Shown here piece after piece: positions 22,856 to 33,981 of a DNA stretch of 64,000 nucleotides. Source of the DNA: Mastigamoeba balamuthi (lineage: Eukaryota; Evosea; Mastigamoebida; Mastigamoebidae); assembly GCA_902651635.1 (NCBI GenBank), contig CACRSC010000035.1, positions 44,220 to 108,219 on the forward strand, in the 5' to 3' direction. The notes below the pieces were generated by a model. That model ran no database searches. It worked only from the letters and a program-made list of their open reading frames with translations, and was not told the DNA's origin. The translations under genes and the position numbers were made by a program. Within the stretch, counting starts at the first letter, position 1, and each line of letters starts with the position of its first letter.

Positions 22856-23442
22856 CGGCGCTAGGGGGGAGCCCTGCCTGTGCCGGGCGGCCTGCTGCGC
22901 CCCCGGCCGCTGCTCCCCCGCTGTCGCCCCTGTCGCCCTGTCGCCTCTGCTGTCGATATGTGACGTGAGCATGACGTGGCGATGACGACGCGCGGATGTG
23001 GCGTGGGCCACTGGGGCCAGAGGGCCAGGGGGCCAGGGGCAGCGCAGCGCGTGGTGGTGTGGCCCGGGCAAGCGCAGCGCCCCCTGTGGCGCCCTGCCCT
23101 GTGCCGATAGTCCCGCGCAGCGCCCTCTGCAGCCCTCTGCAGCCCTCTGCAGCCCTCGGCAGCCTCTGTGCCCCCGCCCCCCGCGTCCTCTGCCACGCAG
23201 CAGCACCGCGGCTGCCCTGTGCCGGATCCCTGGTGGCCCCCGCTCCCCCTGCCGCCAACACGAAACAGCAACACCAAGGCCAGGCAGCCACGCCATGCAT
23301 CCACCCGCGGGCCCACTCGCTGCACTCGCTGCACTCGCTGCACTCGCTGCACTCGCTGCACTCGCACCCCTGTGCCACTTCCACTCTGCCACTTGCGTCC
23401 GCACTGTGCCGCTTGCTCCGGAGCGGATGTGGGGCGCCGCGC
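22856..23442. repeat. Intergenic tandem repeats
   Basis: Between two gene ends there are CTCTGCAGCC-type repeats (about 23121-23165) and six to seven copies of the 9-mer CTGCACTCG (about 23305-23365). Open frames across this stretch are repeat-driven and not credible genes. Confidence 0.6.
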
Positions 23443-24802
23443 CTAGACGCCGAAGTTGACAATGGCCTTTGCTGGGGGCGCCGCCTCGGCCGCGAGCGTG
23501 TGCTGGCCCCTGGCGGCGCCGTCGCCCGCGGCCCCCGCGACGCCCCTCCTGGCGGGGCCCTGCGCGCCCAGCACCTGCACGCCCTCTCCCGCCACCGACG
23601 CCCCCGCCCCGCTCAGCGCCCACGTCCCCGCGAAGCCCCGCACGTGGGGCATCCCCACGTACGCCCCGCTGCCCGCGGCCCGCGCCCCCACGCTGCACGC
23701 CACCGCTGTCCCCGGCATGTCTGCCCCGCGCCCCCCCACGTCCTGTCAGCTGTCGCTTCGCGTCCCTCGCTCCTCGCCTCCCTCGCGCCCCGCGGCCAGC
23801 CCACGGCCCCACGCACCCAGGTAGCTGAAGGTCACAGCGCCCCCGCCCTCGGCCTCGACCCGCGCCGCGCACGTGCCGTTGCCCCGCTTCATCGCTGCCC
23901 CTGCGAGCGCCGACGCGATGCGAAATGGGTCGCAATTGAATTGGCGGGAAATGGCAATTGAATTGGCGTGCGATGCGACAGGCAGAGCAGCGCAGCGCGC
24001 ACGGGCGATGTAGACGGTGGAGCCCGAGCCCAGGGCGCTCAGGACGAGGGACGCCGTCGTGAGGGGCGCCTCCCAGACGGCGCTGGCGCGGCCGTGGACG
24101 GTGGCGACGGTGAGCGCCCCCACGCGCAGCGGAGACGTCAGCGCCACGTCAGCCCCGGGCGCGTCGAGCACGAGGCTCGTGGCCGGCGCCATCCGCTGCC
24201 ACTGGTCGGGGACGTAGACCGTGGCCCCCAGCTCGGCGCACCCCGCGCCCCCCGCCGCTGCAGCGCCCAGCGCAGCGCCTGCGCCGCAGACCACAGCCCT
24301 GGCCAATTGAATTCCGCGAGTCAATTGATTTGGGCTGCAAGCGCTGGAATATAAAGGGAGGTCGCGCGGCTAACGCTGCAGCGGCCGAGGAGGAGGAGAG
24401 CAGGGCGGCGCCGCAGAGGGCGAGGGGCCCCGGGGCGAGGGCGCAGGAGGGCCCCGCGTCGTCGCCGTCGATGGCCGAGGGGCACCTGCCGCCCGCGGCC
24501 TCGGGGGCTGCGCAGGCCTGCACGGCCAGCACTCCCCCCGCAGCGGAGCCCCGCACAGAGACGCCCGCCAGCGTGGCCCTGTCGGGGGCAGAGGCGCGGA
24601 CGACGACGCGGAGGTCCGCGGAGGACGAGTTGGCGACGACGATGGTGCCGGTGCTGAGCAGCACGCGCACAGAGGGCGCAGAGGCCGCAGGGGCGCTGTA
24701 CTCCCAGTCCCTGTAGAGCGCACCGCCGCACTTGGCCAGCGCCCCCGCGGGCGCCAGCAGGGCGAGCAGCGCCAGGCTGAGGTGCGTGCCGGCCGTTGTC
24801 AT
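23443..24802 (-). CDS. Secreted Ala/Ser/Gly-rich protein, probably beta-solenoid
   Basis: The minus-strand start at 24802 gives a clean signal peptide (MTTAGTHLSLALLALLAP, cleavage after ALA). Then come repeated short beta-strand units with Val, Ser and Gly, such as STGTIVVANSSS, LVLDAPGADVALTS and LVLSALGSGSTVYIAR, with a few cysteines. Exons are 24802-24375, 24298-24003, 23900-about 23817, and a last exon ending at 23443. The last junction is not resolved. Two introns carry CAATTGA-type words. Bias and strand repeats suggest a surface or matrix protein with a solenoid fold. I recognise no family. Confidence 0.55.
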
Positions 24803-24987
24803 GTGCCCTGCTGCTGCTTGCGCTTGGGAGGGGTTGTGTTGTGTTGTGTTGTGTGGGCTGATGTCAGAGAGATATTTTCCGCTCGTTGTTGTTACGTCAG
24901 AGATATTTCTGTATCACTCTTTGTTGTTCGGGCCCCCCTTCTTGCGCGCGAAAACCAACACCCGAGGAGAGAGAGAGCGAGAGAGAG

Positions 24988-27335
24988 ATGTCTGGCGTCA
25001 AGGTGCTCAACAAGCAGGCCGAGGTGTCGCGCCGCGACCAGGCGCTGATCATGAACATCGGGGCAGCGCGCGGCCTGCAGGAGGTGGTCAAGTCGAACCT
25101 GGGCCCCAAGGGCACCATCAAGATGTCCGCCACTTCTCACCGCACTTCACGCCACATCTCGTCACATCGCATCGCATCGCCCTCCCCCCCACGTCACGTC
25201 ACGCCACGTCGCATCCCCCCTCTGACGCGACGGGCGCAGGCTGGTGAGCGGCGCGGGCGACATCAAGATCACCAAGGACGGCAACGTCCTCATGCACGAG
25301 ATGGTACGCGGGCCCCCGTGCGCCAGATATTTGGGCGCACACGTCAACGGAGCGGAATATCTAACCCAACCCCTCCCACCCCCCCTTCCACCACCACCAC
25401 CACCACCACCTCTACGGCGACCACAGCAAATCCAGCACCCCACGGCGCACCTCATCGCGCGGGCGGCCACGGCCCAGGTGCGACGTGCCCTGCCGGGGCC
25501 TCTGCTGTCACCCCATGTTGTCCGCTGATGCGACGTAATGGGCAGGACGACATCACGGGGGACGGGACGACGACCAACGTGCTGCTCATCGGCGAGCTCA
25601 TGCGCCAGAGCGAGCGCTACCTCTCGGACGGCGTGCACCCGCGCGTCCTCACCGAGGGCTTTGAGGTCGCCAAGACCCGCGCCCTCGAGTTCCTCGACCA
25701 GTTCAAGGCACGCGCCCCTCCCTCTCTGTGCTGCCCTGCCCGCTGTGTGTTCTGCGTGTATGTGTGTGCGTGTGTGATGTGACTTTTGAGTTTGATTTGC
25801 TGTGCTCTGGGTGGCAGAAGATATCTAGATATTTCGATCCTGGTTTCTTGCTGCTGCTGGTTGTTGCGGCCACGGTCCCGTTTAGCGCCAGCTCTCTGTG
25901 CGTGTGTGTTTGCCTCTGCTCTGTGGTGACCTGCCCTCGCCTGTGCTGTCTATTCTTTGTTGTGCTCTTGGTGGTTGCTTTGTGCTCTGTGTCACTGTGT
26001 CACTGTGTCACTGTGTCGCTGTGTCACTGTGTTGTAGTGTAGTAGTAGTAGTTGTTGTTGTTGCTGACCTGAGGTGGGGCTGTGCAGGTGCCGCTGGACA
26101 TGGCGCGGGAGCGGGAGATGCTGCTGGCGGTGGCGCGGACGTCGCTGCGGACGAAGCTGAGCGGGGAGGTGGCGGACACGCTTGCCGAGAGCGTCGTGGA
26201 CGCGGTGCTGACGGTGCGCCCGGGCCCCGGCCAGGCGGCCGACCTGCACATGGTCGAGGTGATGCACATGCGCCACCGCCTGGCCACGGAGACGCGCCTG
26301 GTCCGCGGGCTGGTGCTCGACCACGGCGCGCGCCACCACGACATGCCCAAGGCCGTCGACGACGCCTACGTGCTCACGTGCAACGTCAGCATGGAGTACG
26401 AGAAGAGCGAGGTCAACTCGTCGCTCTTCTACAGCAACGTCGAGCAGCGCGTCGAGCTCGCCGCCGCCGAGCGCCGCGTGACGGACGAGACGGTCGCCCG
26501 CGTCTGCGAGCTCAAGCGCCGCCTCTGCGGGCCCGGGCGCGAGACGCAGAAGCACTTTGTGGTGATCAACCAGAAGGGCATCGACCCCCCGTCGCTGCAG
26601 GCGCTGGCCGACGAGGGCATCGTGGCCATCCGCAGGGCCAAGCGCCGCAACATGGAGCGCCTGACGCTGGCCTGCGGCGGCGTCGCGCTCAACAGCATCG
26701 ACGCGGACATCGACGAGAGCGCGCTGGGCCACGCGGGGCGCGTCTACGAGCAGGTGCTCGGCGAGGACAAGTACACGTTCATCGAGGGCTGCCCGCACCC
26801 CACGAGCTGCACCATCCTCGTCAAGGGCCCCGACGACCACACGATCAACCAGATCAAGGACGCTGTCCGCGACGGCCTGCGCGCCGTCAACAACGCCATT
26901 GCCGACGGCGCCGTCGTCCCGGGCGCCGGCGCCTTTGAGGTGGCCTGCAGCGCGCGGCTGGCGGCGGGCAAGGCCAGCGCGCCCGGGCGCAGCAAGCTGG
27001 GCGTCGACGTGTTCGCGCAGGCGCTGCTCGTCGTGCCCAAGGTGCTCAGCGAGAACGCGGGCCACGACGCCATCGACACGGTGCTGGCGCTGCAGGACGC
27101 GGTGCTCGAGGCCGAGCAGGCGGGCAGGCGCCCCGTGGCCGGCGTCGACCTGGACAGCGGCAAGCCGTTCGACTCGGCTGCCGCGGGCGTCTGGGACAAC
27201 TACTGCGTCAAGAAGCAGGTGCTGCAGGCCGCCTCGGTCGTCGCCACGCAGCTGCTCCTCGTCGACGTCATCATGCGCGCGGGCAAGGCCGGCGCCGGCG
27301 GCCAGCGCATGCCCGAGGGCGGCCCCATGGAGTAG
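24988..27335 (+). CDS. CCT6: T-complex protein 1 subunit zeta (CCT6)
   Basis: This is a subunit of the cytosolic chaperonin CCT/TRiC, which folds actin, tubulin and other proteins using ATP. Five exons (24988-25124, 25240-25303, 25427-25477, 25546-25707, 26088-27335) encode 553 residues, the normal family length. Key sequence includes [15 protein letters not shown], the ATP loop [34 protein letters not shown] and QKGIDPPSL, with [19 protein letters not shown] and [11 protein letters not shown] further on. This pattern is closer to CCT6 than to other subunits. Alignment fixes all splice sites. Intron 4 (25708-26087, 380 nt) begins GC, not GT, between FLDQFK and VPLDM. It also contains TGTGTCAC and GTT/GTA microsatellites. 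Confidence 0.96.
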
Positions 27336-28161
27336 GGGGGCGCCTCCCCCCTGCAGCTGCCCCTGGGCGCTGCCCCGCTGCTGAGAGGGTCCCCCAGCAC
27401 GCCGACACCACACGACAACAAACACAGAGCAGGCGGGGGCCACTTGCCGTTAGAACGACCGGGCACGGGGTAGGCCAACGGGGTGTTGCGAGATTCTTGG
27501 TTTTTCTAATCGTTCTTGTCGGGGGCGTACACGGGGCGAAACACCCCCTGGTGTGTAGGGAAGAACGGGCAGAGCAAAGGAGACTACACCTTCTCCACCC
27601 ATGCGGGCGTGATTTTAGTCCAACAAGACCATTTTGTTCGAACCCCAAAGGCTTTGTAGCAGTGCTGGCCAACAGAAAATTCGAGGACACGGTGCTGCTG
27701 GTGGGAGCTCTCATACTACATCTCGTCGAGAGCCTTTCACTGGCCCTTGAAAAATTCTGAAGGGGCTCTCGATCCGGCTGCAGGCACTTTCCATCTGCAA
27801 GCACAATGTAAGTTTTATCAGGAGCCAAAGTGCCAGTGGCCACGGCCACCATCATCCTTAGCAGCAGCACACTTGCCATCATTGCCATGCCCGGAGCCAG
27901 AGAGGGAATGATAGTGCTACAGGACCACAAGACTGCTGCTCGGCCAGACACATTTTCTTTTTCAGAGACACCATCCGTCCGTGGCGGGGTCTGTGTGCCG
28001 GGTACTCTGCTCTACAGCAACAGCACAGGGGATGGGCGGGAGTGCTGCCATTGTTGTTGTTGTCTGCTCTCATTCTTTACAGAGGGACACCATCCGGGAC
28101 AGAATCTGTGTGCTCGGCCCACCCCACCACGCCACGCCACGCCACAGGTGCTCTGCTCTCT
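27336..28161. other. Intergenic, possible short secreted ORF on minus strand
   Basis: No firm gene is seen. On the minus strand an ATG near 27889 opens a frame beginning MAMMASVLLLRMMVAVATG, which could be a signal peptide, and running on without recognisable domains to about 27430. It overlaps sequence less GC-rich than the genes. I see no splice evidence, so this is noted but not called as a gene. Confidence 0.4.
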
Positions 28162-31100
28162 CTACAGCAGCAGCGCGGCAGCGCCCAGCAGGGCGGCGCA
28201 GGCAGAGGCGCAGCAGAGCAGCAGGGGGGCGGGGCCTGCCGAGGGGGCGGCGGAGGGGTCGCGGGAGGCGTTGAGGGCGAGGTCGGTGAGGGCGTAGCTC
28301 GAGGTGTGGAGCCACTCGTAGTAGGGCTTGCTGTCCTCGAGGTACGTGTAGGGCTCGTCGTGCTTTTCGCTCGAGTGGCACGTGATGCGGACGCCGCCCT
28401 CGACGGCGGTGACGATGGTCGCGTGGGCCTCGTCGTCGGTGCAGCTGCCGGCGTGGTAGACCAGCACGTCGCCCACCATGATGTCCGCCGGCGGCGGGGC
28501 GCGGAGGCCGCAGGTCCGGGTCCAGCCCTTGTGGGTGGCCAGGCACTCGCCCAGGTTCCGGGCCCCGATCTCCTCGCTGCCGCAGGGGTAGCCCCTGCAG
28601 GGCCCGCCGTCGTTGAGGGGCGCGTGGCCCCCGGCCAGCAGGCACTGGCTCACAAAGTTGGCGCAGTCGCCGCCCTGGCTGGCGTAGCCGCAGTGCTCGC
28701 CGCCCCAGTACGAGTAGGGGCTGCAGCTCGCGTACGACTGCCCGCAGTCGTGGTTCGGCGAGTTCCAGTACTTGTGCGCGTACGCCACCGCGGCCCCCCT
28801 GTTGTAGCTCCCCGTGCCCCCGTTGGCCGTCACGTTCCCCTTGCAGCACTGTATGTTGCTCGCCCCCGGGCACAGCCCTGCCCTCGCGCACGCACGGGGC
28901 ACGCGGCCTGTGAGTCTCTGGTGTCTCTGGTGTCTCGCAGAGTGGGCCGAGTGATCGCACCAGGGACGAAGCCCGTGCTGCACGTGTTGCTGTTGATGTC
29001 GGCGCACTGGCACTTGTCCGAGTCGTCGGCGTCCTTGCAGCGGGCCAGCCACTGCAGCGCGTAGTCGGCGCGGCTGCCGGCGGTGCCCCAGCCGGTCCAG
29101 AGGGCCGCGCACTTCCAGTAGGACCCGGGCGTGGCGCCCGCGTCGTCCCAGGTGGTGCCGAGCTCCTTGCCCGGGGCCTGGAAGCACTCCTTGGCCCGGG
29201 CCCACTCGTCCTCCTGCGCCAGGTACTGCAGCTGCGTGCTGGCCAGGTCGCAGTCGAGGCCCTGCGCCCTGCAGTACGCGAACAGCTGCGTGCGGCGGCC
29301 GGGCTGGTTGTCGGGGTCGCTCCACTGCAGCAGCCCCACGCCCGTCAGGTAGTACGACCCCGACAGCGTGATGGGGCAGCTGCTCAGCGACGACGCGGGG
29401 CCCCCGTAGGCCTCGCAGCTCAGCGGGTTGAGGTTCGACTCCTGCTGCAGGTTCCCCAGGATCACCGCCAGCGCCTTGGGGTTGCTGATGCCCTGCTGTC
29501 GCGGAAGAACGCCGCGATCGTCTTGGAGTTGGGCCACGTGCTCGTCGCGTAGTCGCACTTGCCCGCGTCCCCCGACGGCGTCACCGTCCCCGTGCAGCAC
29601 TGGATGCTGGCGGCCCCGGGGCACAGCCCGCTGACGAACCCCGTGCTGCACTTGTTCGCGTCCGCGTCGGCGCACGTCCCCGCGCACCTCGTGGGCCGCG
29701 GCGTCAGCGCCCCGCTGCAGCACTGGATGTTGGCGGCCCCCGGGCACAGCCCTGCCGTCGTGCCGTGCGTGCGCCCGTCGATTGAGCGACTGGGAGGGGC
29801 TCTCGGGGGGGGAGGGCAGGGGAGCTGCGGACCGGGCTGGAAGCCGGTGCTGCACATGTTGGTGTTGGTGTCGGCGCAGGTGCCGTCGCAGCTGTCCTTG
29901 GGCTTGACGGTGCCCGTGCAGCACTGCTCGCTCCAGCCGCCGGGGCAGAGGCCCCTGAGGAAGCCCGTGCTGCACGTGTTCTCGGTGACGTCGGCGCACG
30001 TCCCGTTGCACACGGGCATGGGCGACACCGTCCCCAGGCAGCACCGGATGTTCCTGCCCCCGGGGCACATCCCTGCAGCGTGTCGCGCACCGAGTGAGTG
30101 GGCGATGGGCGATTGGAGATGGGAGAGGCCTGCCGGCTGCGCTGCGCTCACCCCTGACGAAGAACCCTGTGCTGCATCTGTTGCTCTCCACGTCGGCGCA
30201 CGTCCCGGGGCACTTGTCCGTCAGCTCGCCGTTGCAGCACTGGACGGCCGCGGGGCCAGGGCACCGGCCTGCACGCGCGCTGGCTGAGTGTGGGGGCGCC
30301 CAGCTGTGCTCTGCTGTGGGGGCGGAAGACGCCTACCAGGCTCAAACCCCGTGCTGCACGAGTGGTCGTTGACGTCGGCGCACCACCCGTGGCACCGCGG
30401 GCCCTTCTTGCGCAGCCAGCCCGAGCAGCACTGCACGTTGGCGGGCCCAGAGCACAGGCCTGCAGCACGGGGTCAGAGCAGAGCAACCAGAGCCAGTGCC
30501 CTCCCCCCCAGCTGCGAGCGAGTTACCCGACTTGAAGCCGCTGCTGCACGTGTACTCGTCGGTGCTGGCGCACTGCCCGTCGCAGAGCTGGCCCTCGCAG
30601 CACTTGATGTTCCAGGGGCCGCGGCAGAGCCCTGCAGAGCCCGCCCATGCGGCCGGTCAGGGGGGAATTCGCCGACAAGGCAAGTGCGGAGGAGAGAGCA
30701 GGAAGGCGCCGCGTGTACCGCTGACGAAGCTGGTGCTGCACGTGCTCGTCATGACGTCGGCGCACGTGCCCGAGCAGCTGGTGGACTTGTCCCTCAGGAT
30801 GCCCGAGCAGCACTGGACGTTGTCGGCCCCCGCGCAGAGGCCTGTTTTCCCGGGCAAATTGAAAACGACGGTTGAGAATGGAAATTGGTCAGCGGCCGCG
30901 GGGGCTGCGTGCGAACCGGACTTGAAGCCGCTGCTGCACGTGTACTCGTCGGTGCTCGCACAGCGCCCGGGGCAGAGCTGCCCCGTGCAGCACTGGATGT
31001 TGGAGGGCCCGGGGCAGAGGCCTGCGGTGGGGGGCACGCCCCCGTGAGCCGATGACCCCAACACAACCCCGGGGTTTATGCGGGTTGAAAATAACGGTCG

Positions 31101-31285
31101 GGTTCAAAACCCACAGGGAGAGGGCAAGTGGGGAGAGGAGGGCGGGTGGATGGGCGCTCACCGCTGACGAAGCCCGTGCTGCAGGTGTTGCCGTTGATGT
31201 CGGCGCACTTGCCCGAGCACGACGCGGCCACGGCCCGCGCGAGCAGGAGGGCCGGCACCAGCGAGGCGGTCCAAGTCAAGGTCAT
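28162..31285 (-). CDS. Secreted, GPI-type lysozyme/amidase with Cys-rich repeats
   Basis: This is a predicted cell-surface or phagosomal bacterial-wall hydrolase. The minus-strand start is ATG at 31285 with a signal peptide of about 21 residues. Ten or so Cys-rich modules follow, of the form LCPGxxNIQCCxG with CxGxCADxxxNxCSTGFVSG, most on separate exons. A domain like phage-tail lysozyme (PF18013 type) comes next, with VILGNLQQESNLNP carrying a Glu at the expected active site, GLLQWSDPDN and a QLQYLAQEDEW helix. After another Cys module comes an Amidase_6-like domain (PF12671 type) with YNRGAAVAYAHKYW, GGDCANFVSQCLLAGGH and later EAHATIVTAV for the catalytic Cys and His. A small-residue and hydrophobic tail fits a GPI signal. 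The catalytic domains look bacterial or phage in origin, so gene transfer is possible. Confidence 0.82.
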
Positions 31286-31512
31286 GGGGACGAGCGGAAA
31301 AAGAATGCTGTTGTGTGCTGTTGTGGACTGTGGAAACTCAACTCTCAGGTTTCCAGCAGAAAACTGAACAACGGCACCCGGTCAGAGGGCGTGACGTGTG
31401 CCCATGACGCACAGATTCCCCCAAACGAGATCCCCGGGGACAGCACCAGCACCGGCGCCCCTCCCCACGTCACCAGCGATTTTCCAGGCACCCCACCAGT
31501 GCAGCGGCCTCT

Positions 31513-33440
31513 TCAGGCGTCGTCGTGGGGCAGCTCGCGGAACGCGTCGGCCACGTCGCCGAGCAGCTGCGCGTAGTGCGCCGCGAGGGCCTCCTCGCCG
31601 TCGGCGGGGTCCTGGAACTTCATCGTCTCGATGCGCCTGACGACGGGCTCTGCGGCCGCCCGGGCCGCGTCCCACACCCCCGCGCGCGCGGCGCCCAGCG
31701 CGCAGCCGCGGAAGCGCGAGAGCACGCGCATCATCCAGCGCGTCTTGTAGAGCGGGCAGCAGCGGTCGTAGCACAAGAAGCAGTTCTGCTGCAGCAGGAC
31801 CTCCCTGCAGAGCCTCGCCGCCTCGAGCGTCGCCCGCTCGCCGCCGCCCAGCGCGGCCCTGCCGACCCGCGCGACGGCCTGCGCGAGGTCCTCCTCGGCC
31901 CGCAGGACCCCGAACACCTCGTCGCGCTGCTCCGCAAACTCGCGGCCGTAGAACCCCTCGAGCAGCCCGGCGGCCCGCGAGAACGAGAGCGACCAGCTGA
32001 CGGCGGGGAAGTGCTTGCGCTGCATCAGCCGCCTGTCGGTGGCCCAGAACGTCTGGACGAGCCCCAGCGTCGCGGCCGCCACGGGGTCGCTGTAGTCGCC
32101 GCCGCGGGGCGACAGGGCGCCGACGACCGTGAGGCTGCCCGTGCGCCGCGGGCTCCCCAGGCACGCGACCCTCCCCGCGCGCCCGTAGAACTCCGCCAGC
32201 CGCGCCCCGAGGCCCGCCGGGTACCCGCCGTCCGCGGGCTGCTCGCCGAGGCGGCCGGCCATGTCGGCGAGGGCCTCGGCCCAGCGCGAGGTCGAGAAGG
32301 CGACCAGCGTGGCGTTGAGGCCCACGGCCCCCGTGTGCAGCGACGCCTCGCAGGCGCCCAGCGGCATGTCCGCCGTGTTGGCCACCGTCGCCATGCGGGC
32401 GCCCAGCGGCTCCCTGCGGCCGCCCGCCTCGACGCTGACCGTCTCGAACCCCAGGATGTCCTCTGCGACCTCGTTGCCGCGCTCGGCGCAGGCGACGTGC
32501 ACGACGACGTCCGAGTTGGAGTACTTGCACAGAGAAAAGTCCAGTATGCCGCTGCCGGGCCCCGGGAGCGCGCACGTGCCCCCCTGGGCGCAGGGGAACA
32601 GCGCGTCGAGCACGCGCTGCCCGGTCAGCAGCGGCGCCTCCAGCGGCAGCTGCTCGCCCACGGGCCGCGGGACCCGCACGGGCCACGCGCTCAGAATCGC
32701 GAACGGCCTCGTGGCGCCGCCCTCCTCGAGCTGCGGCGGGAGCTCAGGGCCCGAGAAGCGCAGCGCTCAAGAGGGGACGGGAAAGACCTCAAGGACGGTG
32801 TCTGCGACGGTGTACGAGCCCGCGGGGGCGAGCCAGGCGACGGCGCCCGCGTGGCCCGGGGGCAGCATGACGCGGTGCTCCACAAGGGCGCTCTCGCGGA
32901 CGCTCCCGTAGACGTCGCCGGGGCCCAGGCGGCTGCCGGGGCGCACGTCCGCGCGGGGCACGAACTCCCACGAGCGCGAGCGGTCGAGCGGGGCCGCGCG
33001 GGCGCCGCGGGGCACGTGGGGGCCCGCGGCCAGCGCAGCCAGCGCGCGCAGGGGCCGCTGCGCCCCGTCGTAGAGCGTGTCCAGCAGGCCGGGGCCCAGC
33101 TCCACGCAGAGCGGCCCGTGCGTGCGCTGCACAAGGTCGCCGACGCAGAGGCCCGCTGTGGGGATTGGGTGGGATAATATCAGTTGATTTTTCTGGGGGG
33201 CGCAGATTTGGCGCGGATATTCCCCCCCCCTGCAAAAGCGGGAATTTGCCGGAAGTGACGCGACAGGAGGCGGGGGGAGCGGACAGGTGGGCTCGTAGGC
33301 CTGGATGGTCGCTGTGTCGCCGTCGAGGCGCACGACCTCGCCCATCAGGCGCTGCTCCGACCCCACGCGGACCACCTCGTGCAGCGCCGAGCCGTACATG
33401 CGCTCGGCCACCACGACTGCGCGGTGCCCCCCCCAGGCCG
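31513..33440 (-). CDS. V-ATPase subunit A-like protein lacking the P-loop (5' end unresolved)
   Basis: It aligns along its length with the catalytic A subunit of the V-type proton pump. Exons on the minus strand are an unresolved 5' part to 33285, 33155-32788, and 32730-31513. The introns (33156-33284 and 32731-32787) sit where alignment demands. Recognisable are ERMYGSALHEVVRVG, VRLDGDTATIQAYEPT, VELGPGLLDTLYDG, HPLLTGQ-like APLLTGQRVLDALFP, KYSNSD, STSRWAEAL, and GDYSDPV. In place of the Walker A motif GAFGCGKT it reads PGPGSGILDF, with Lys and Thr absent. The usual MMADSTSR reads LVAFSTSR, losing the Asp. The changes are in frame, so this looks like a divergent paralogue that cannot hydrolyse ATP normally. 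It could have a structural or regulatory role. The first exon was not found. Confidence 0.82.
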
Positions 33441-33981
33441 CGGCACAGCGCGTCAGGCCCCACAGACCCTTGCTTCCTTATTTCTGATGACGTGGCAGCT
33501 GGTTTGATTCGAGCGAGCGAGCGAGCGCGGGAAGCAGACCGGTCCCGCTGACGGAGGTGACAAGACCGAAGTCGCTCTCCCTCTCCTCCCTGTCGCCGGG
33601 TGGTGCCGACTGCCGCGAGGAGTGCGCGGGGCGTGTGGGCCGGGGAATTGCGGGGTCGTGATGGGCGGCCGTACCATTAATGGCTCGTCGTGCTTTTCGT
33701 ACAGAACAATAAATCTGCGGAGGATTTCCGCGGGATTCAATATCAAGGAGACCCAGACACGCGTGTATGGAAAAGGGCTGACCATGTTAAATAATGCGAG
33801 CGGGTAGCGTGGCAGTTGAAACGGGCGCTATGTGCGTGTGTGGGAAAAGGCGTGAAAGTGAAAGAGGCGGGAGGAGAAGCAGATGAAAGGAGGAGTAGCC
33901 CCGCGGGCGGGTGGCGGTTGCGGGCGCGCTATGAACAGAACGGGCGGGAAGAGGGCCTCTGGCTGCCCCCAGGCGCCCCCC
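33441..33981. other. Intergenic between two minus-strand genes
   Basis: The first exon and promoter of the V-ATPase-like gene should be here, but I cannot identify a start that joins it in phase. No other gene is seen. Confidence 0.5.

Noticed and set aside
27600-27660. TTCGAACCCC considered as a tRNA T-arm
   Set aside because: No acceptor stem or D-arm could be paired around it. No tRNA or rRNA gene was found in the window.
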